Assembly (NCBI GenBank): GCA_003154115.1
Contig: PMCF01000211.1
Location: 1 to 40,055 of the forward strand
Reading direction: 5' to 3'
Length of the DNA stretch: 40,055 bases
From: Anaerolineae bacterium
GTDB lineage: Bacteria; Chloroflexota; Anaerolineae; Fen-1058
The notes under the pieces are model-generated. The model was not told the origin of the DNA. It worked only from the letters and a program-made list of their open reading frames with translations, and made no database searches. Every line of letters starts with the position of its first letter. Positions within the stretch are counted from its first letter, which is position 1. This document shows positions 1-8,742 of the stretch, piece by piece. The translations under genes were made by a program, and so were the position numbers.

Positions 1-133
1 TTCTTTGAGTTCGTGCACAATGTCCGACGCCGAGGCAAGGCGTTGTTGGCCTCACTCTTGGCGGTTTTGGTAACTCCTTGATTCACCGAATGAGCCTTTT
101 TTATATGGCCATGACGGCCTGCTCTACGGTGTC

Positions 134-1873
134 TTGACTTGCGGCTTGCGCGAATACGCCGTCGCCGCTATAGACATCGCAGGCGGCCAAGTGTTTACCC
201 ACGAAATATCTTCGTCATACAGCAGTCTGGCGCTTCACCCTGACGGAGGCGTCTACGTGAGTACGGGGCTGGAAAATCCATATCTGTTCGATCCTCTCCA
301 TCACGTTTGGCGGTCCCTCGATTTGCCAAAGGATGTCGCACCATTTGGCATGTATGTGCAAGCAGCTACGCGCGATGGATGGTTATATGGGATGGGCGGT
401 AATTGGTCCAACTCATTCTTGTTTGCCTATCAACCCGCTCAAGGGATTTTTAAGCAACTCGGATCAACGGTCGGCGGAAGTCTTGGCTCACCAATAGTTG
501 GGCGGGATGGTCAAGTCTATGGTGCATGGCGTAATCAGATCGTGACCGTGAAGCAATACACTTATGCCCCGACCGGTTCAGTCCAGTCTGAACTCATTCA
601 GCCGATTGCCTTGGCTCTGACACGCACCGTTATTGCCGAATCACCTAACGTCATTGTGCGCGCGCTGGCCTGTAATCAGAACGAAACTGTCTACGGCATA
701 ATACAAGGAGCCGACAACTATTACCGGCAGGATCCGTTTGGCTGGCTGTTTGAATATCACCCACAAGACCCGGACAACAATCTCAGCCGTCACGCGCCTG
801 AAGTTTCTCCTGAACAACGTGGAAAATTCATGTATGGAACTGCGCTGGCTGCAGCAAACAACGGCGTGCTGATAGGTGGAACCAACAGTGGGCATCTCTT
901 CTTATATAACCCGCGCACCGGAAATACTCTTGACCTCGGACGCCCTACTACTAATACCGATCAGATCGCAGCACTTACAACCGGACTTGACGGACTAATC
1001 TATGGTGGCACAGTTTCCTATAGCGGTCAGGCCAGACTATTCTCCATTGATCCCGTACAGGCGCAAATCAAACTATTGGAATTGCCGATCACACAAACCT
1101 ATGCAATTGGGCCATTAGCCGTTGGCCCCAACGGTCGAGTGTATGTTGGCGTTGGCGCGGCGTTGATAGTTTATGAACCGGCCAGTCAGCAAGCCACGGT
1201 TATGGGAGATACCACAAGCCTATCATGTACGATACAAGCGTTAGCCATTGATTCGGACGGACAAGTTTATGCTGGCTGTGGTCCTTATCTGGTTGGGTAT
1301 GATGAAAGTACGGGACTGTTCACCCAGTTAGCGACCCCGGGAAAAGAGAATGGATATACTCCGGGCAATGTTGCTGCCCTAGTGGTTGGGCACGATAAGC
1401 AAGTCTATGGAAGCATTGAGCGCAACTATTCTAACAGTGAACTATTCGTTTATAGGCCAGGCACCAAGCAGTCGATTAATCTGGGCATCGCTATTCCAAC
1501 AGGTGTAATGGCATTGGCCATGTGTCCTGACGGGACGATCTATGGCAGTAGTGGTACAAACAATTCGTACTATGGAGGCCCCGCCTATCTCTTCGCTTTT
1601 CGATCAGACTGTCTCGCTGGTCCTCTTCGTGCTTGGGATCACATTACTTGGGAAGCCGACACGCCGCCCGGCACCAGCCTCACCGTTGATGTGCTCGACG
1701 AAAAAGGTGAGGTATTGTTCGGCCAGGTGCGCAACGGCGGATCACTACAATCCATCGCTGTGCAGCAGCATCCTGCCATTCGTCTCCGCGCTAACCTGTC
1801 GACCTCCGATCCACATGTGACGCCGACGCTCAAACGCTGGCGTGTCGATTACACCTTCGCGTGTCAGAAGTAG
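134..1873 (+). CDS. Beta-propeller repeat protein, 5'-incomplete
   Basis: The protein consists of repeated blades with the pattern G-x-DG-x-hydrophobic-YG followed about 20 residues later by LF-x-Y-x-P (for example near residues 125, 290, 420 and 475). This is typical of Kelch/PQQ-like extracellular propellers. The last ~75 residues, after a WD-x-I-x-W motif, look like a separate beta-sandwich module ending in a conserved-looking LKRWRVDYTF. The TTG at 134 is only the first possible start. There is no ribosome site, and in-frame codons upstream (about 77-133) still read like a blade (FLYGHDGLLYGVL). The gene therefore began upstream and is broken by a stop at 74-76 or a frameshift, or is cut by the window. 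No signal peptide is visible because the true N-terminus is missing. Role unknown; probably surface-exposed and sugar- or protein-binding. It faces the polysaccharide locus tail to tail. Confidence 0.6.
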   Translation: MTCGLREYAVAAIDIAGGQVFTHEISSSYSSLALHPDGGVYVSTGLENPYLFDPLHHVWRSLDLPKDVAPFGMYVQAATRDGWLYGMGGNWSNSFLFAYQPAQGIFKQLGSTVGGSLGSPIVGRDGQVYGAWRNQIVTVKQYTYAPTGSVQSELIQPIALALTRTVIAESPNVIVRALACNQNETVYGIIQGADNYYRQDPFGWLFEYHPQDPDNNLSRHAPEVSPEQRGKFMYGTALAAANNGVLIGGTNSGHLFLYNPRTGNTLDLGRPTTNTDQIAALTTGLDGLIYGGTVSYSGQARLFSIDPVQAQIKLLELPITQTYAIGPLAVGPNGRVYVGVGAALIVYEPASQQATVMGDTTSLSCTIQALAIDSDGQVYAGCGPYLVGYDESTGLFTQLATPGKENGYTPGNVAALVVGHDKQVYGSIERNYSNSELFVYRPGTKQSINLGIAIPTGVMALAMCPDGTIYGSSGTNNSYYGGPAYLFAFRSDCLAGPLRAWDHITWEADTPPGTSLTVDVLDEKGEVLFGQVRNGGSLQSIAVQQHPAIRLRANLSTSDPHVTPTLKRWRVDYTFACQK

Positions 1874-1966
1874 CCTGATTGAGCCAAGAGACTGCGGTAT
1901 CACTTTCAATCCCGCACCAATCTGCTCAAGGTAAACAGCATAAGGTCATCTGCGAAGCATGATATT

Positions 1967-1987
1967 ACTCGTCACTCGTTACTCGTG
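1967..1987. repeat. Heptanucleotide tandem repeat (ACTCGTN x3)
   Basis: Three consecutive 7-mers ACTCGTC, ACTCGTT and ACTCGTG lie in the 244-bp gap between the propeller gene and the small membrane-protein gene. The rest of this gap (1874-2117) shows no convincing gene. It contains only a weak inverted repeat, TGGGGTGTCC near 2028 against GGAGACGCCCC near 2080. Confidence 0.55.
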
Positions 1988-2117
1988 GGGCGAAAGTAGA
2001 CGTGACTGGGTGTGGTTGGTAGTAGGTGGGGTGTCCATGTCAGCAATTGTAGCATCTCATGGCTCGGTTAGACCACTTGGAGACGCCCCATAATCGATCG
2101 GTCAAGTGTTCAACATG

Positions 2118-2267
2118 TTAGCGAACACTACAGTAGTTGCCCAGATTGCGCAGCTCTTCCTGATAGCGATTGGTGAACCACACGATCACTCAGCTGAGTC
2201 CAACGGCCAGAATCAACAGCAGGATTTGAACTGTGCGCGAAGTGCGCGGAGCATCATGGGTGCTCAT
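2118..2267 (-). pseudogene. Small single-TM protein gene with in-frame TGA (codon 26)
   Basis: Too short for ordinary ORF calling. Its ATG (2267) overlaps the TGA stop of the upstream sugar-phosphate transferase as ATGA, the classic arrangement of translationally coupled genes. It reads MSTHDAPRTSRTVQILLLIL, then a hydrophobic stretch AVGLS, a TGA at 2190-2192, then VIVWFTNRYQEELRNLGNY and a TAA at 2118-2120. The two halves join into one sensible membrane helix with a positively charged, helical tail, and a Trp codon (TGG) at the TGA would fit perfectly. It may be a nonsense mutation, a sequencing error or, less likely, recoding. As written the product is only 25 residues. Function unknown; by position it would accompany the polyprenyl-phosphate glycosyltransferase at the membrane. 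Confidence 0.5.
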
Positions 2268-3298
2268 GAGGAAGGCGGCTGTGGTACAGCCGGGCTAGAG
2301 TCGCGTTTCTGCTTGAATTCAAAGAACCACAGACCATACAACGAAACCAGCGCCGTAGCGCCGCCGAGCAGATAGCCTTCCAGCACAATGGCTTGCGTCA
2401 CAAGAATAGCCACCATGCCATACGCGCCGCTGATGAGATAATGCGTCATCACGGCTTCGCGCGTAGTGAAGCCCAACTTGACCAGACGATGTGAGACGTG
2501 ATCTTTGCCGGGGGTGGTCAGCGGATTCTTGCCGCGTCGCAAGCGCGAGATGAAGACCAGCGTCGTATCGAAGATGGGCACGCCCATGACGATGATCGGC
2601 ACCATCCACGTCACGAAGGGCACGTTCGCAGGAAAGCGCAGCTTGATGCCAATGGCGGCCAACATGAAGCCTAAAAACATGCTGCCCGTGTCGCCCATAA
2701 AAATGGAAGCAGGGTTGAAATTGTAAACGAGGAAGCCTAACGTCGCGCCCAGCAGCGCCGCGGCCAAAGCGCCGACATAGATCTGGCCACTCACGGCCGC
2801 CATCACCAGAAAGAACGAGGCGCATACCGCGGCCACGCCACTCGACAAACCATCCATGTTATCCAGCAGATTGAGCGAGTTGGTCAAACCGACTACCCAC
2901 ACGAGAGTAACCGTTAAATTCATCCATTCTTCCGGCAGGGCCGTGACTTTGACGCCGGAGAAAATCAGGATGATCGCCGCCACGATCTGTCCGATCAATT
3001 TCAAAATGGGGCGCAGTCCCCAGCGATCATCATAAAAGCCGAGAAGAGCGACCAGGGCCGCGCCGAGCAGGATACTGCCCAATTGCTGAAACTCAAAGCG
3101 ATCGTGCAGCAGCAGCAGCGTCAACAGGCTGGCGCTGACGATCGCCGCTCCACCTAGTAGCGGCATGGGACGCGCGTGCACCTTGCGCGGATTGGGATGA
3201 TCCATGACGCCCAGCTTAGGCGCGATCCGGCGCGCGACCGGTGTCGCCGCAATGGCGATCAGCAGCGCTCCAATAAAGACAAGGATGGGCACGATCAT
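2264..3298 (-). CDS. WecA/TagO-type polyprenyl-phosphate sugar-1-phosphate transferase
   Basis: A 344-residue polytopic membrane protein of the MraY/WecA/TagO family. Family members transfer a sugar-1-phosphate (usually GlcNAc-1-P from UDP-GlcNAc) to undecaprenyl phosphate on the cytoplasmic face and so start a lipid-linked glycan. Visible signatures are DHPNPRKVHARPMPLLGG (residues 33-50), the metal-binding FYDD (88-91), NSLNLLDNMDG (140-150), FMGDTGS (200-206) and the C-terminal GKDHVSHRL (about 270-278). The D-x-P-x-x-RK-x-H and NxxNxxDxxDG motifs place it nearer WecA/TagO than MraY. Length is normal for the family. It follows the O-antigen ligase gene by 92 bp, a gap that contains a strong hairpin, and overlaps a tiny downstream membrane gene by ATGA. 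The donor sugar cannot be read from sequence. Confidence 0.88.
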   Translation of the reverse strand: MIVPILVFIGALLIAIAATPVARRIAPKLGVMDHPNPRKVHARPMPLLGGAAIVSASLLTLLLLHDRFEFQQLGSILLGAALVALLGFYDDRWGLRPILKLIGQIVAAIILIFSGVKVTALPEEWMNLTVTLVWVVGLTNSLNLLDNMDGLSSGVAAVCASFFLVMAAVSGQIYVGALAAALLGATLGFLVYNFNPASIFMGDTGSMFLGFMLAAIGIKLRFPANVPFVTWMVPIIVMGVPIFDTTLVFISRLRRGKNPLTTPGKDHVSHRLVKLGFTTREAVMTHYLISGAYGMVAILVTQAIVLEGYLLGGATALVSLYGLWFFEFKQKRDSSPAVPQPPSS

Positions 3299-3345
3299 GG
3301 GCGATTCACCACTCGTGGTCTTTTCGCCGTGGCTAGGTTAACGGC

Positions 3346-3377
3346 CGGGCGAGGGCGCTGCGGCAAACCCTCGCCCG
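3346..3377 (-). other. 10-bp perfect hairpin between ligase and WecA-like genes
   Basis: CGGGCGAGGG (3346-3355) pairs perfectly with CCCTCGCCCG (3368-3377) across a 12-nt loop. It lies immediately after the stop of the ligase/TPR gene and before the WecA-like start. There is no T-tract on the - strand, so it is not a standard intrinsic terminator. It could stabilise or process the polycistronic mRNA. Confidence 0.5.
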
Positions 3378-3390
3378 ATGGATACAGCCG

Positions 3391-6300
3391 TTATTTCGCC
3401 GGAGTTGGCTGTGCGAAAGGCAGGGTCTGCGTTAGCTGCGGACTGAGGCCCAACTGGGACTGCAGTTGACTGACGAGAGTCTGAATGCCCGCTTGCTGAT
3501 CTTGCGGCGCAGCCGTCAACGCGGCCTGCGCCAGCGGCAGCGCTTCCTGCAAGCGTCCGGCTTGCGCCAGCAAAATCGCCATGACGCGCTGGTCTTCCCA
3601 ACGGCTGGCATCATTCTGATCAATTTGCAGGACGTGTTCCATGGTGGAAATGGCCTCGGGCAACCGCTGTTGTTGATAGTAGATGTTGCGTGCCAGAGTG
3701 CGCAAAACAGACAGCGAATCGGGATTCTTCGCTAGAAAGTCCAGTGAGATTTTTTCGGCATCCGTGTAGTTCTTCTGTTGCAGCAGCAGATCGATCGAGC
3801 TGCCGTAGGCATCCAAATTGCCGGCATTCAATTTGCTGGCTTCCGCAAACATCTTCTGTGCTTCGTCATTTTTGCCTTGCTTGAGGAACAATTGACCGCG
3901 GATCATGTAAGTCTGATCGTAGAGCGCATCCAATTCCAACGAGTGATCCAGTTTGGCCTGAGCATCTGCCAGGTACGTATCGGCTGTGGCGGTGTCGTTA
4001 CCACTCCGTGCCAGATCGGACATCGCCATGATTACCAGTGCCCACTCATTCCAAAGCTGGGCGTTATTCGGACTGAGGTTAGTGGCCTGCCGGTAATACT
4101 CGGCTGAGGTCTCCAGCTCTTTTTGGCGGGCCGCTGGATCGCTGGCTTTCAGATCGGCCCAACGGCGATGCAAGCGCGCCAGATTGGCCGTGTGATCGGT
4201 GTTGAGCGGATTCAAGCTGCGCGCGTACTCCAGCACGATCTGCGCTGCTGTGAGCGTGTCGGCCTGATTGAGTTGGTACGTCTGTTCAAAGGTCAGGCTT
4301 AACAGACTATCGACGTCTTTGACGTTCGTCAAGATCGACGGCGTTTGCAGGTTGTTGTTCGCCTTGTCCAGGAAGGCCGCGCCCAGCCAGAGATCATAGA
4401 AATCTTCGGTGGGGTTCAACTCGCGCGCGCGTTTGAAATGGGCGATGGCCAAATCCAATTGCCCACTGCTGCGAATGGCTTCCGCCTGTTTGTAGACAAT
4501 GTCGGCGCGCACCGGGTTCAAGTTGGTTGAAGTAATGCCGATGAGCACGACCAAGCTGATCGGGATGACGAGCAGCCCGCCCCAGTCGCCGGCGAATTTC
4601 GTCAGCCGGTCGCGCACTTCCAACAGCAGCGTTCCGGCCAGACTGAAGAGGATAATCGCCATGAAGAGGTAGAACATCGTCAGCACATTAGAGATGGCAT
4701 CGGCAAAGCCCACCAATTGATTTGAGCGTTGGGCCAATTGTTGCAAGCTGGTTACCTGCGCCTGGGATACCATGCTGTTGAAGGACATGAGCTGACTGGC
4801 CTGAATGAGCCAGTAAATTAAAGCCACGCTGAGGGAGAGACCATAATAGAGCGCGGCGGCTATCCAGATGTCACGCGCCGAAATCACGTTGCGACGGCGC
4901 AATTCGGTCAGCGTCAGCAGTCCGCCAAAGAACCACGTGACGGCGAACATCAACAGGGTGCCATAGGACACTTCATTGTTTTGATAAGGCCGGATCGTCA
5001 GCGAGTTCCAGATTAACTGCATAGCGCCGCTGACAGGATGCGAACCGGGCGCTACATTGATGAAGGAGAATCCCAGTGTGCCGAGGATCAACGCACAGGC
5101 CAGCGCTAAAGCCAACACCGGCCCCAGCCACGCCGACCAATTGCTGGTGCTATCGCGCTTCTGCTGCTTAGCGGGCGTCATCGCCGCAGCCGCACGGCGA
5201 ACTTTCTTCTTGTTGATGTGGGCCGGCGGCGTCTCCGCGGCGGGAACCGGGGTCGGTACGGACGCGACGCGCGGTCGGGTTTCTTCATCTTCCGCCGGAA
5301 CCCAGTGCAGGCCCAGTACAACTAAGAGCCCAGCGTAAGTCCAGAAGTAAGTGCGCGTCGAGGCAATGGCGATTCCGGCCAGGCTGATTTCCAGATAGTG
5401 CGCCAGGATCGCGCCGAACAAGGCCACAATCATAAAGATGTGGCCGCTCATTTGAATGGCCTGTCCTGCCGTTGGGCCGAAGACGTAGCGGCCTATCACA
5501 TACAATACGAGAAAGGCGAGCGCCCCGGCGATGGTCGCACCCGCGATGGCAAGCACCAGCTGGGACGAGGTATGCACCACGCTGAATACTGCCAGATCGA
5601 GCATCGCGATCAGAATGGTCGCAATTAAAGCATAGACTTGCCGTGACACCTGGAAGTGGAACAGTGCGAAGGTGACGACATAGATGACTATTCCAGCAGT
5701 GACACCGCCGGGCCAGCCCGTCCCGATGAAATTAATGCCTTTGAAGAGATACAATCCGATCGTGCCCAGAATACCACCGCTTACGAGCGACCCGATCAAT
5801 AGAATTGCAGATCGCCGGTTCGGAATCCAGCCGATGAACTTCAACGCGAAGAAGAATGCGCTGAGGAATAAGAATTGTTCTAGGACAAAGCCGATCGCGC
5901 CGGTGTTGACGAACGAGTCCCAGGTTTCATTATGTGATCGATCGGGGGAGGCGTTGCGCGCTTCGTAGTGCGCCAGATCGGGTGGATAGAAGCGGTTGTA
6001 GGCGACGTACATGGATTCCGGCCCATATCCGATCAGCGGGCGCAGCGCGTTGAGGTTATCTTGTGACCCATCCGGGAATTGCAGCGGCTCATGAGGCAAG
6101 ACCAACTTCGCCGCGCCTTCCCAAATTAGCGAACGGACTTTGCCGGTGCCACCCTCCGACTCGAAGAGCGAGGCGAGCTTGCCAAAAGCGCCGCTCTGGC
6201 GCAGCTCGACCACCAGCGGGATGGTGGAAAAGTTAATCACAAACAGTCCTACCGCCAATAAGAGCGAGAAGAAAATCCACGAAGCCCACGCCCAGCGTGC

Positions 6301-7359
6301 AGCCGTACGGCGAATGCCGACCGTTGCCAACAACGGGATTAATCCGGCAAGCAGAGCCACCACAACATTCATGGTAATCTTAGGCTCGGGAAATATCACG
6401 GGAACCAGACTATAGCCAACGAAGGCCGTGATACCGCAGATGCCTGCCAGGACGATGGATTTGAATACATCAATGAGGGTAATAGGGTAACGGGCTGTAT
6501 TCAAGTCGTACGTGTCGGCCGATGCTGGAGCAGCAGTCTCGCCTGTCTGGGTGTGCAGTGAAACGCGCAGCAATAGCAAGCCGACCAACGCAAAAATGAA
6601 CATACCGGGCAGCCAGCCCAATAACGGGCCGCGGCTATCGGCAAAGGCAAAGGCAATCAGTTGCAGCGCCGCCACAAAGAGATACACACTGGCGCGTAGA
6701 ATGTCCGATACGCGCGATTCTTTCTCGATCAGGATCACCTGGAAACTTTGCACCAGGCGGCCCAGCGTCAGGAAGAACGCCATGATCAAGTAGGCCGCCA
6801 CGAAAATGGCGTTGCCCATATTGGAGGCCACGCGCTGCGTTACATCGCCGCCCCACGGCAGCGGATCTTTATTGGCATGTTGAATCAAGCCATAGAACGC
6901 AATGGGCATGCTGGTAATCACGATGACGGTGACGATACGCTCCAGCTGTTCGCGCCGCCGCATGTTCATCAAGATCATCCAGAAGATCACGACATACGAC
7001 AGCATCGAATAAAAGCCCTGCAAGCGCTGATACGAGCCAAAGATGCTAACGCGTGGCACGACGGAGAGCAGCGAAGCGATCAGGTAGAAGCCCATAAACA
7101 GCAGCGTCGGCAGCATTAATGGGGTGCGCCACGTGACCCGATCGGCGCCGGTGCGCGGCGCGCGGCGCTCTTCCAGCCATTTGATGATCCACGCGCCCAC
7201 CATGATCAACGCGAGCGACCGCACCAGCGTGATCTTGTCCGGCTCAAAGACGCGGCTAGAGTAAACGTCGAAGAACAGCGGTGCCAGGATCACGGCAATT
7301 AACCAACTGGCCTCGATGACTTTATCGCAGAATGCACTTAAGCGGCTTGAATAGGTCAT
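3391..7359 (-). CDS. Giant O-antigen ligase/polymerase with C-terminal TPR domain
   Basis: A 1322-residue protein with three parts. Residues 1 to about 600 are a multi-helix membrane region with the Wzy_C/WaaL signature around residues 474-490 (SHNETWDSFVNTGAIGFV), where a conserved His-Asn precedes the G-x-x-G helix. Residues ~600-945 form a second set of helices interrupted by a charged, Ala/Pro/Lys-rich cytosolic or periplasmic segment (~690-750). From ~950 to the end there are repeated TPR units, with motifs such as AIAHFKRARELNP, YYRQATNLSPN and LDHSLELD. Ligases join a lipid-linked glycan to an acceptor; polymerases of the same superfamily extend it. Sequence alone does not separate the two. 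At more than three times the size of WaaL, the fusion suggests the TPR arm recruits glycan-assembly partners or a protein acceptor. It sits between a GT4 gene and the WecA-like initiator in the same orientation. Confidence 0.82.
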   Translation of the reverse strand: MTYSSRLSAFCDKVIEASWLIAVILAPLFFDVYSSRVFEPDKITLVRSLALIMVGAWIIKWLEERRAPRTGADRVTWRTPLMLPTLLFMGFYLIASLLSVVPRVSIFGSYQRLQGFYSMLSYVVIFWMILMNMRRREQLERIVTVIVITSMPIAFYGLIQHANKDPLPWGGDVTQRVASNMGNAIFVAAYLIMAFFLTLGRLVQSFQVILIEKESRVSDILRASVYLFVAALQLIAFAFADSRGPLLGWLPGMFIFALVGLLLLRVSLHTQTGETAAPASADTYDLNTARYPITLIDVFKSIVLAGICGITAFVGYSLVPVIFPEPKITMNVVVALLAGLIPLLATVGIRRTAARWAWASWIFFSLLLAVGLFVINFSTIPLVVELRQSGAFGKLASLFESEGGTGKVRSLIWEGAAKLVLPHEPLQFPDGSQDNLNALRPLIGYGPESMYVAYNRFYPPDLAHYEARNASPDRSHNETWDSFVNTGAIGFVLEQFLFLSAFFFALKFIGWIPNRRSAILLIGSLVSGGILGTIGLYLFKGINFIGTGWPGGVTAGIVIYVVTFALFHFQVSRQVYALIATILIAMLDLAVFSVVHTSSQLVLAIAGATIAGALAFLVLYVIGRYVFGPTAGQAIQMSGHIFMIVALFGAILAHYLEISLAGIAIASTRTYFWTYAGLLVVLGLHWVPAEDEETRPRVASVPTPVPAAETPPAHINKKKVRRAAAAMTPAKQQKRDSTSNWSAWLGPVLALALACALILGTLGFSFINVAPGSHPVSGAMQLIWNSLTIRPYQNNEVSYGTLLMFAVTWFFGGLLTLTELRRRNVISARDIWIAAALYYGLSLSVALIYWLIQASQLMSFNSMVSQAQVTSLQQLAQRSNQLVGFADAISNVLTMFYLFMAIILFSLAGTLLLEVRDRLTKFAGDWGGLLVIPISLVVLIGITSTNLNPVRADIVYKQAEAIRSSGQLDLAIAHFKRARELNPTEDFYDLWLGAAFLDKANNNLQTPSILTNVKDVDSLLSLTFEQTYQLNQADTLTAAQIVLEYARSLNPLNTDHTANLARLHRRWADLKASDPAARQKELETSAEYYRQATNLSPNNAQLWNEWALVIMAMSDLARSGNDTATADTYLADAQAKLDHSLELDALYDQTYMIRGQLFLKQGKNDEAQKMFAEASKLNAGNLDAYGSSIDLLLQQKNYTDAEKISLDFLAKNPDSLSVLRTLARNIYYQQQRLPEAISTMEHVLQIDQNDASRWEDQRVMAILLAQAGRLQEALPLAQAALTAAPQDQQAGIQTLVSQLQSQLGLSPQLTQTLPFAQPTPAK

Positions 7360-7450
7360 GCTGACTCTCTGATTATTGATCTTAGATTCTTACTGCGGGG
7401 TGTTAAACGCTGTGGTGCCTGGAACGTGCCCACGCCGCAAACCGGGCGTA

Positions 7451-7456
7451 ATCATA
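7451..7456 (-). promoter_or_regulatory. Possible extended -10 promoter for ligase/WecA genes
   Basis: On the - strand TATGAT is preceded by TG one base away (TGgTATGAT), an extended -10 pattern, in the 121-bp gap upstream of the ligase gene. No good -35 is present. It would give a leader of about 85 nt. Confidence 0.35.
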
Positions 7457-7480
7457 CCATAGGTTGTCGACGCGCAGTAA

Positions 7481-8602
7481 TTAGTGAGAGATTAAAGTTT
7501 GATACAGCGTGTCGACCCGGTCGATCAGGCGCTCGACGGCAAATTCGCTCTGTGCGCGTTGCCGGGCGGCCGTACCCAGCGCGCGTCGCCAATTGGGATC
7601 AGCTAACAACCGATTGATCCCCTCACTCAAGGCACGTGGATCGTTTGGTGGAACGACGAGCCCGGTTGCTTCATGTTGGGTGACCCAGGATGTCCCGGTG
7701 CCGAGTTCAGTGCAGATGGTAGGGATGCCACTGGCCATCGCTTCCACCTGCACCAGACCAAAGGCCTCGCTGGGATGCGTGGCGGGCAGCACAAACATAT
7801 CGGACAGATGATAGAGCGCCGGCAGATCCGCATCGGGGACCTCGCCCAGCCACGCAATCCGATCGGCTACGCCGCGCGCTCGGGCCTGCGCCTGCCATTC
7901 GGTTTCCATCGGCCCCACGCCGACGATCAGCAATTGCGCTTGAATGGCAGACAGCGCATCGATCAAGACGTTCAACCCCTTGTAATAGCGCAACCGGCCG
8001 ACGAACAACAATTTGGGCAAGGCAGTGCCGGCGGAGGGATACCGCGCTTTTACGCGCTTAACTTCCGCATCGGTGGGTTCCGGCAAAAACCGATCGAGCG
8101 GAAGGCCATACGGGATGAGGTGGAGTTTATTCTGATGCGGCTGCAGATACACGCTGTTCTTCATCGGCGGACTGCCGTAGATGATGGCATCGGCGCGTTT
8201 GAGTACCTGCTTCATCAATGGCTTGTAAAAGCGCAAAACACTGGCTTGCCGCACCACATCGCTGTGATACGAAATCACCGTGCGCCGGGCCGGATGGAAG
8301 AGCCAGTTGGCTACTTCGCCGGGCGGATGCGGAAAATGCAAATGGGCGACGTCGGCCTTGAGGCGCGCTGCCTGCCAGAACAGCGCGGGACTGATCGGCG
8401 TCGAAGCCACGGTCGCCCAGCGGGCGGCTTTGATCACGCGCACACCGTTCAGCGTCTCACTGGTCGTGTGCCGCGCCGGATTCGCGACGAGGACGGTGAC
8501 TGCCTGGCCGCGCGCGGCCTGTGCCTCGGCCAGGATGCGCACATGGTTTTCGATGCCGCCCAGGACGGGATAGTAATCTTTGTAGATGTGGAGAATGTTC
8601 AT
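7481..8602 (-). CDS. Glycosyltransferase family 4
   Basis: A 373-residue GT-B fold enzyme. The N-terminus (MNILHIYKDYYPVLGGIENH) carries the GG-x-E-x-H acceptor-side loop common in GT4. The C-terminal domain has a KLLFVGRLRYYKG motif and the donor-binding HPSEAFGLVQVEAMASGIP block, whose E-x7-E type motif binds the nucleotide-sugar in retaining GT4 enzymes. It is cytosolic or membrane-associated and adds one sugar during lipid-linked glycan assembly. It starts 34 bp beyond the palindromic element at 8636-8742. The specific sugar and linkage cannot be inferred. Confidence 0.85.
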   Translation of the reverse strand: MNILHIYKDYYPVLGGIENHVRILAEAQAARGQAVTVLVANPARHTTSETLNGVRVIKAARWATVASTPISPALFWQAARLKADVAHLHFPHPPGEVANWLFHPARRTVISYHSDVVRQASVLRFYKPLMKQVLKRADAIIYGSPPMKNSVYLQPHQNKLHLIPYGLPLDRFLPEPTDAEVKRVKARYPSAGTALPKLLFVGRLRYYKGLNVLIDALSAIQAQLLIVGVGPMETEWQAQARARGVADRIAWLGEVPDADLPALYHLSDMFVLPATHPSEAFGLVQVEAMASGIPTICTELGTGTSWVTQHEATGLVVPPNDPRALSEGINRLLADPNWRRALGTAARQRAQSEFAVERLIDRVDTLYQTLISH

Positions 8603-8635
8603 CGGCAGGGAGTATCTGGCAAGCGAACTGCCCGA

Positions 8636-8742
8636 TTAGAGCAGTTTCCAAGTTGATTTACGATCCGGACTCGAGGCTTCAGCCGGAATCCGCCTAAAGG
8701 CTCCACTCCAGAAGTCGTAAATCAAACTGGAATTCGCTCTAG
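8636..8742. repeat. 107-bp imperfect palindrome, MITE-like
   Basis: The left arm begins TTAGAGCAGTTTCCAAG and the right arm, read on the other strand, begins CTAGAGCGAATTCCAGT. Both continue with the identical TTGATTTACGA and then with similar GGA-rich segments (GGACTCGAGGCTTCAGCCGG against GGAGTGGAGCCTTTAGGCGG) to a short centre, so nearly the whole element folds back on itself. The right end CTAGAGC supplies the TAG stop codon of the adjacent epimerase gene. Size, folding and placement between two genes suit a non-autonomous mobile palindrome or a large transcript hairpin. No transposase and no clear target duplication are visible. Confidence 0.65.

Noticed and set aside
2190-2192. Selenocysteine or TGA recoding in the small membrane gene
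   Set aside because: No SECIS-like hairpin is evident just after the TGA, and all other genes use TGA as a normal stop. A nonsense mutation or sequencing error is simpler.
7673-8656. 327-codon open frame on the + strand
   Set aside because: Antisense shadow of the GT4 gene at 7481-8602. No ribosome site or domain.
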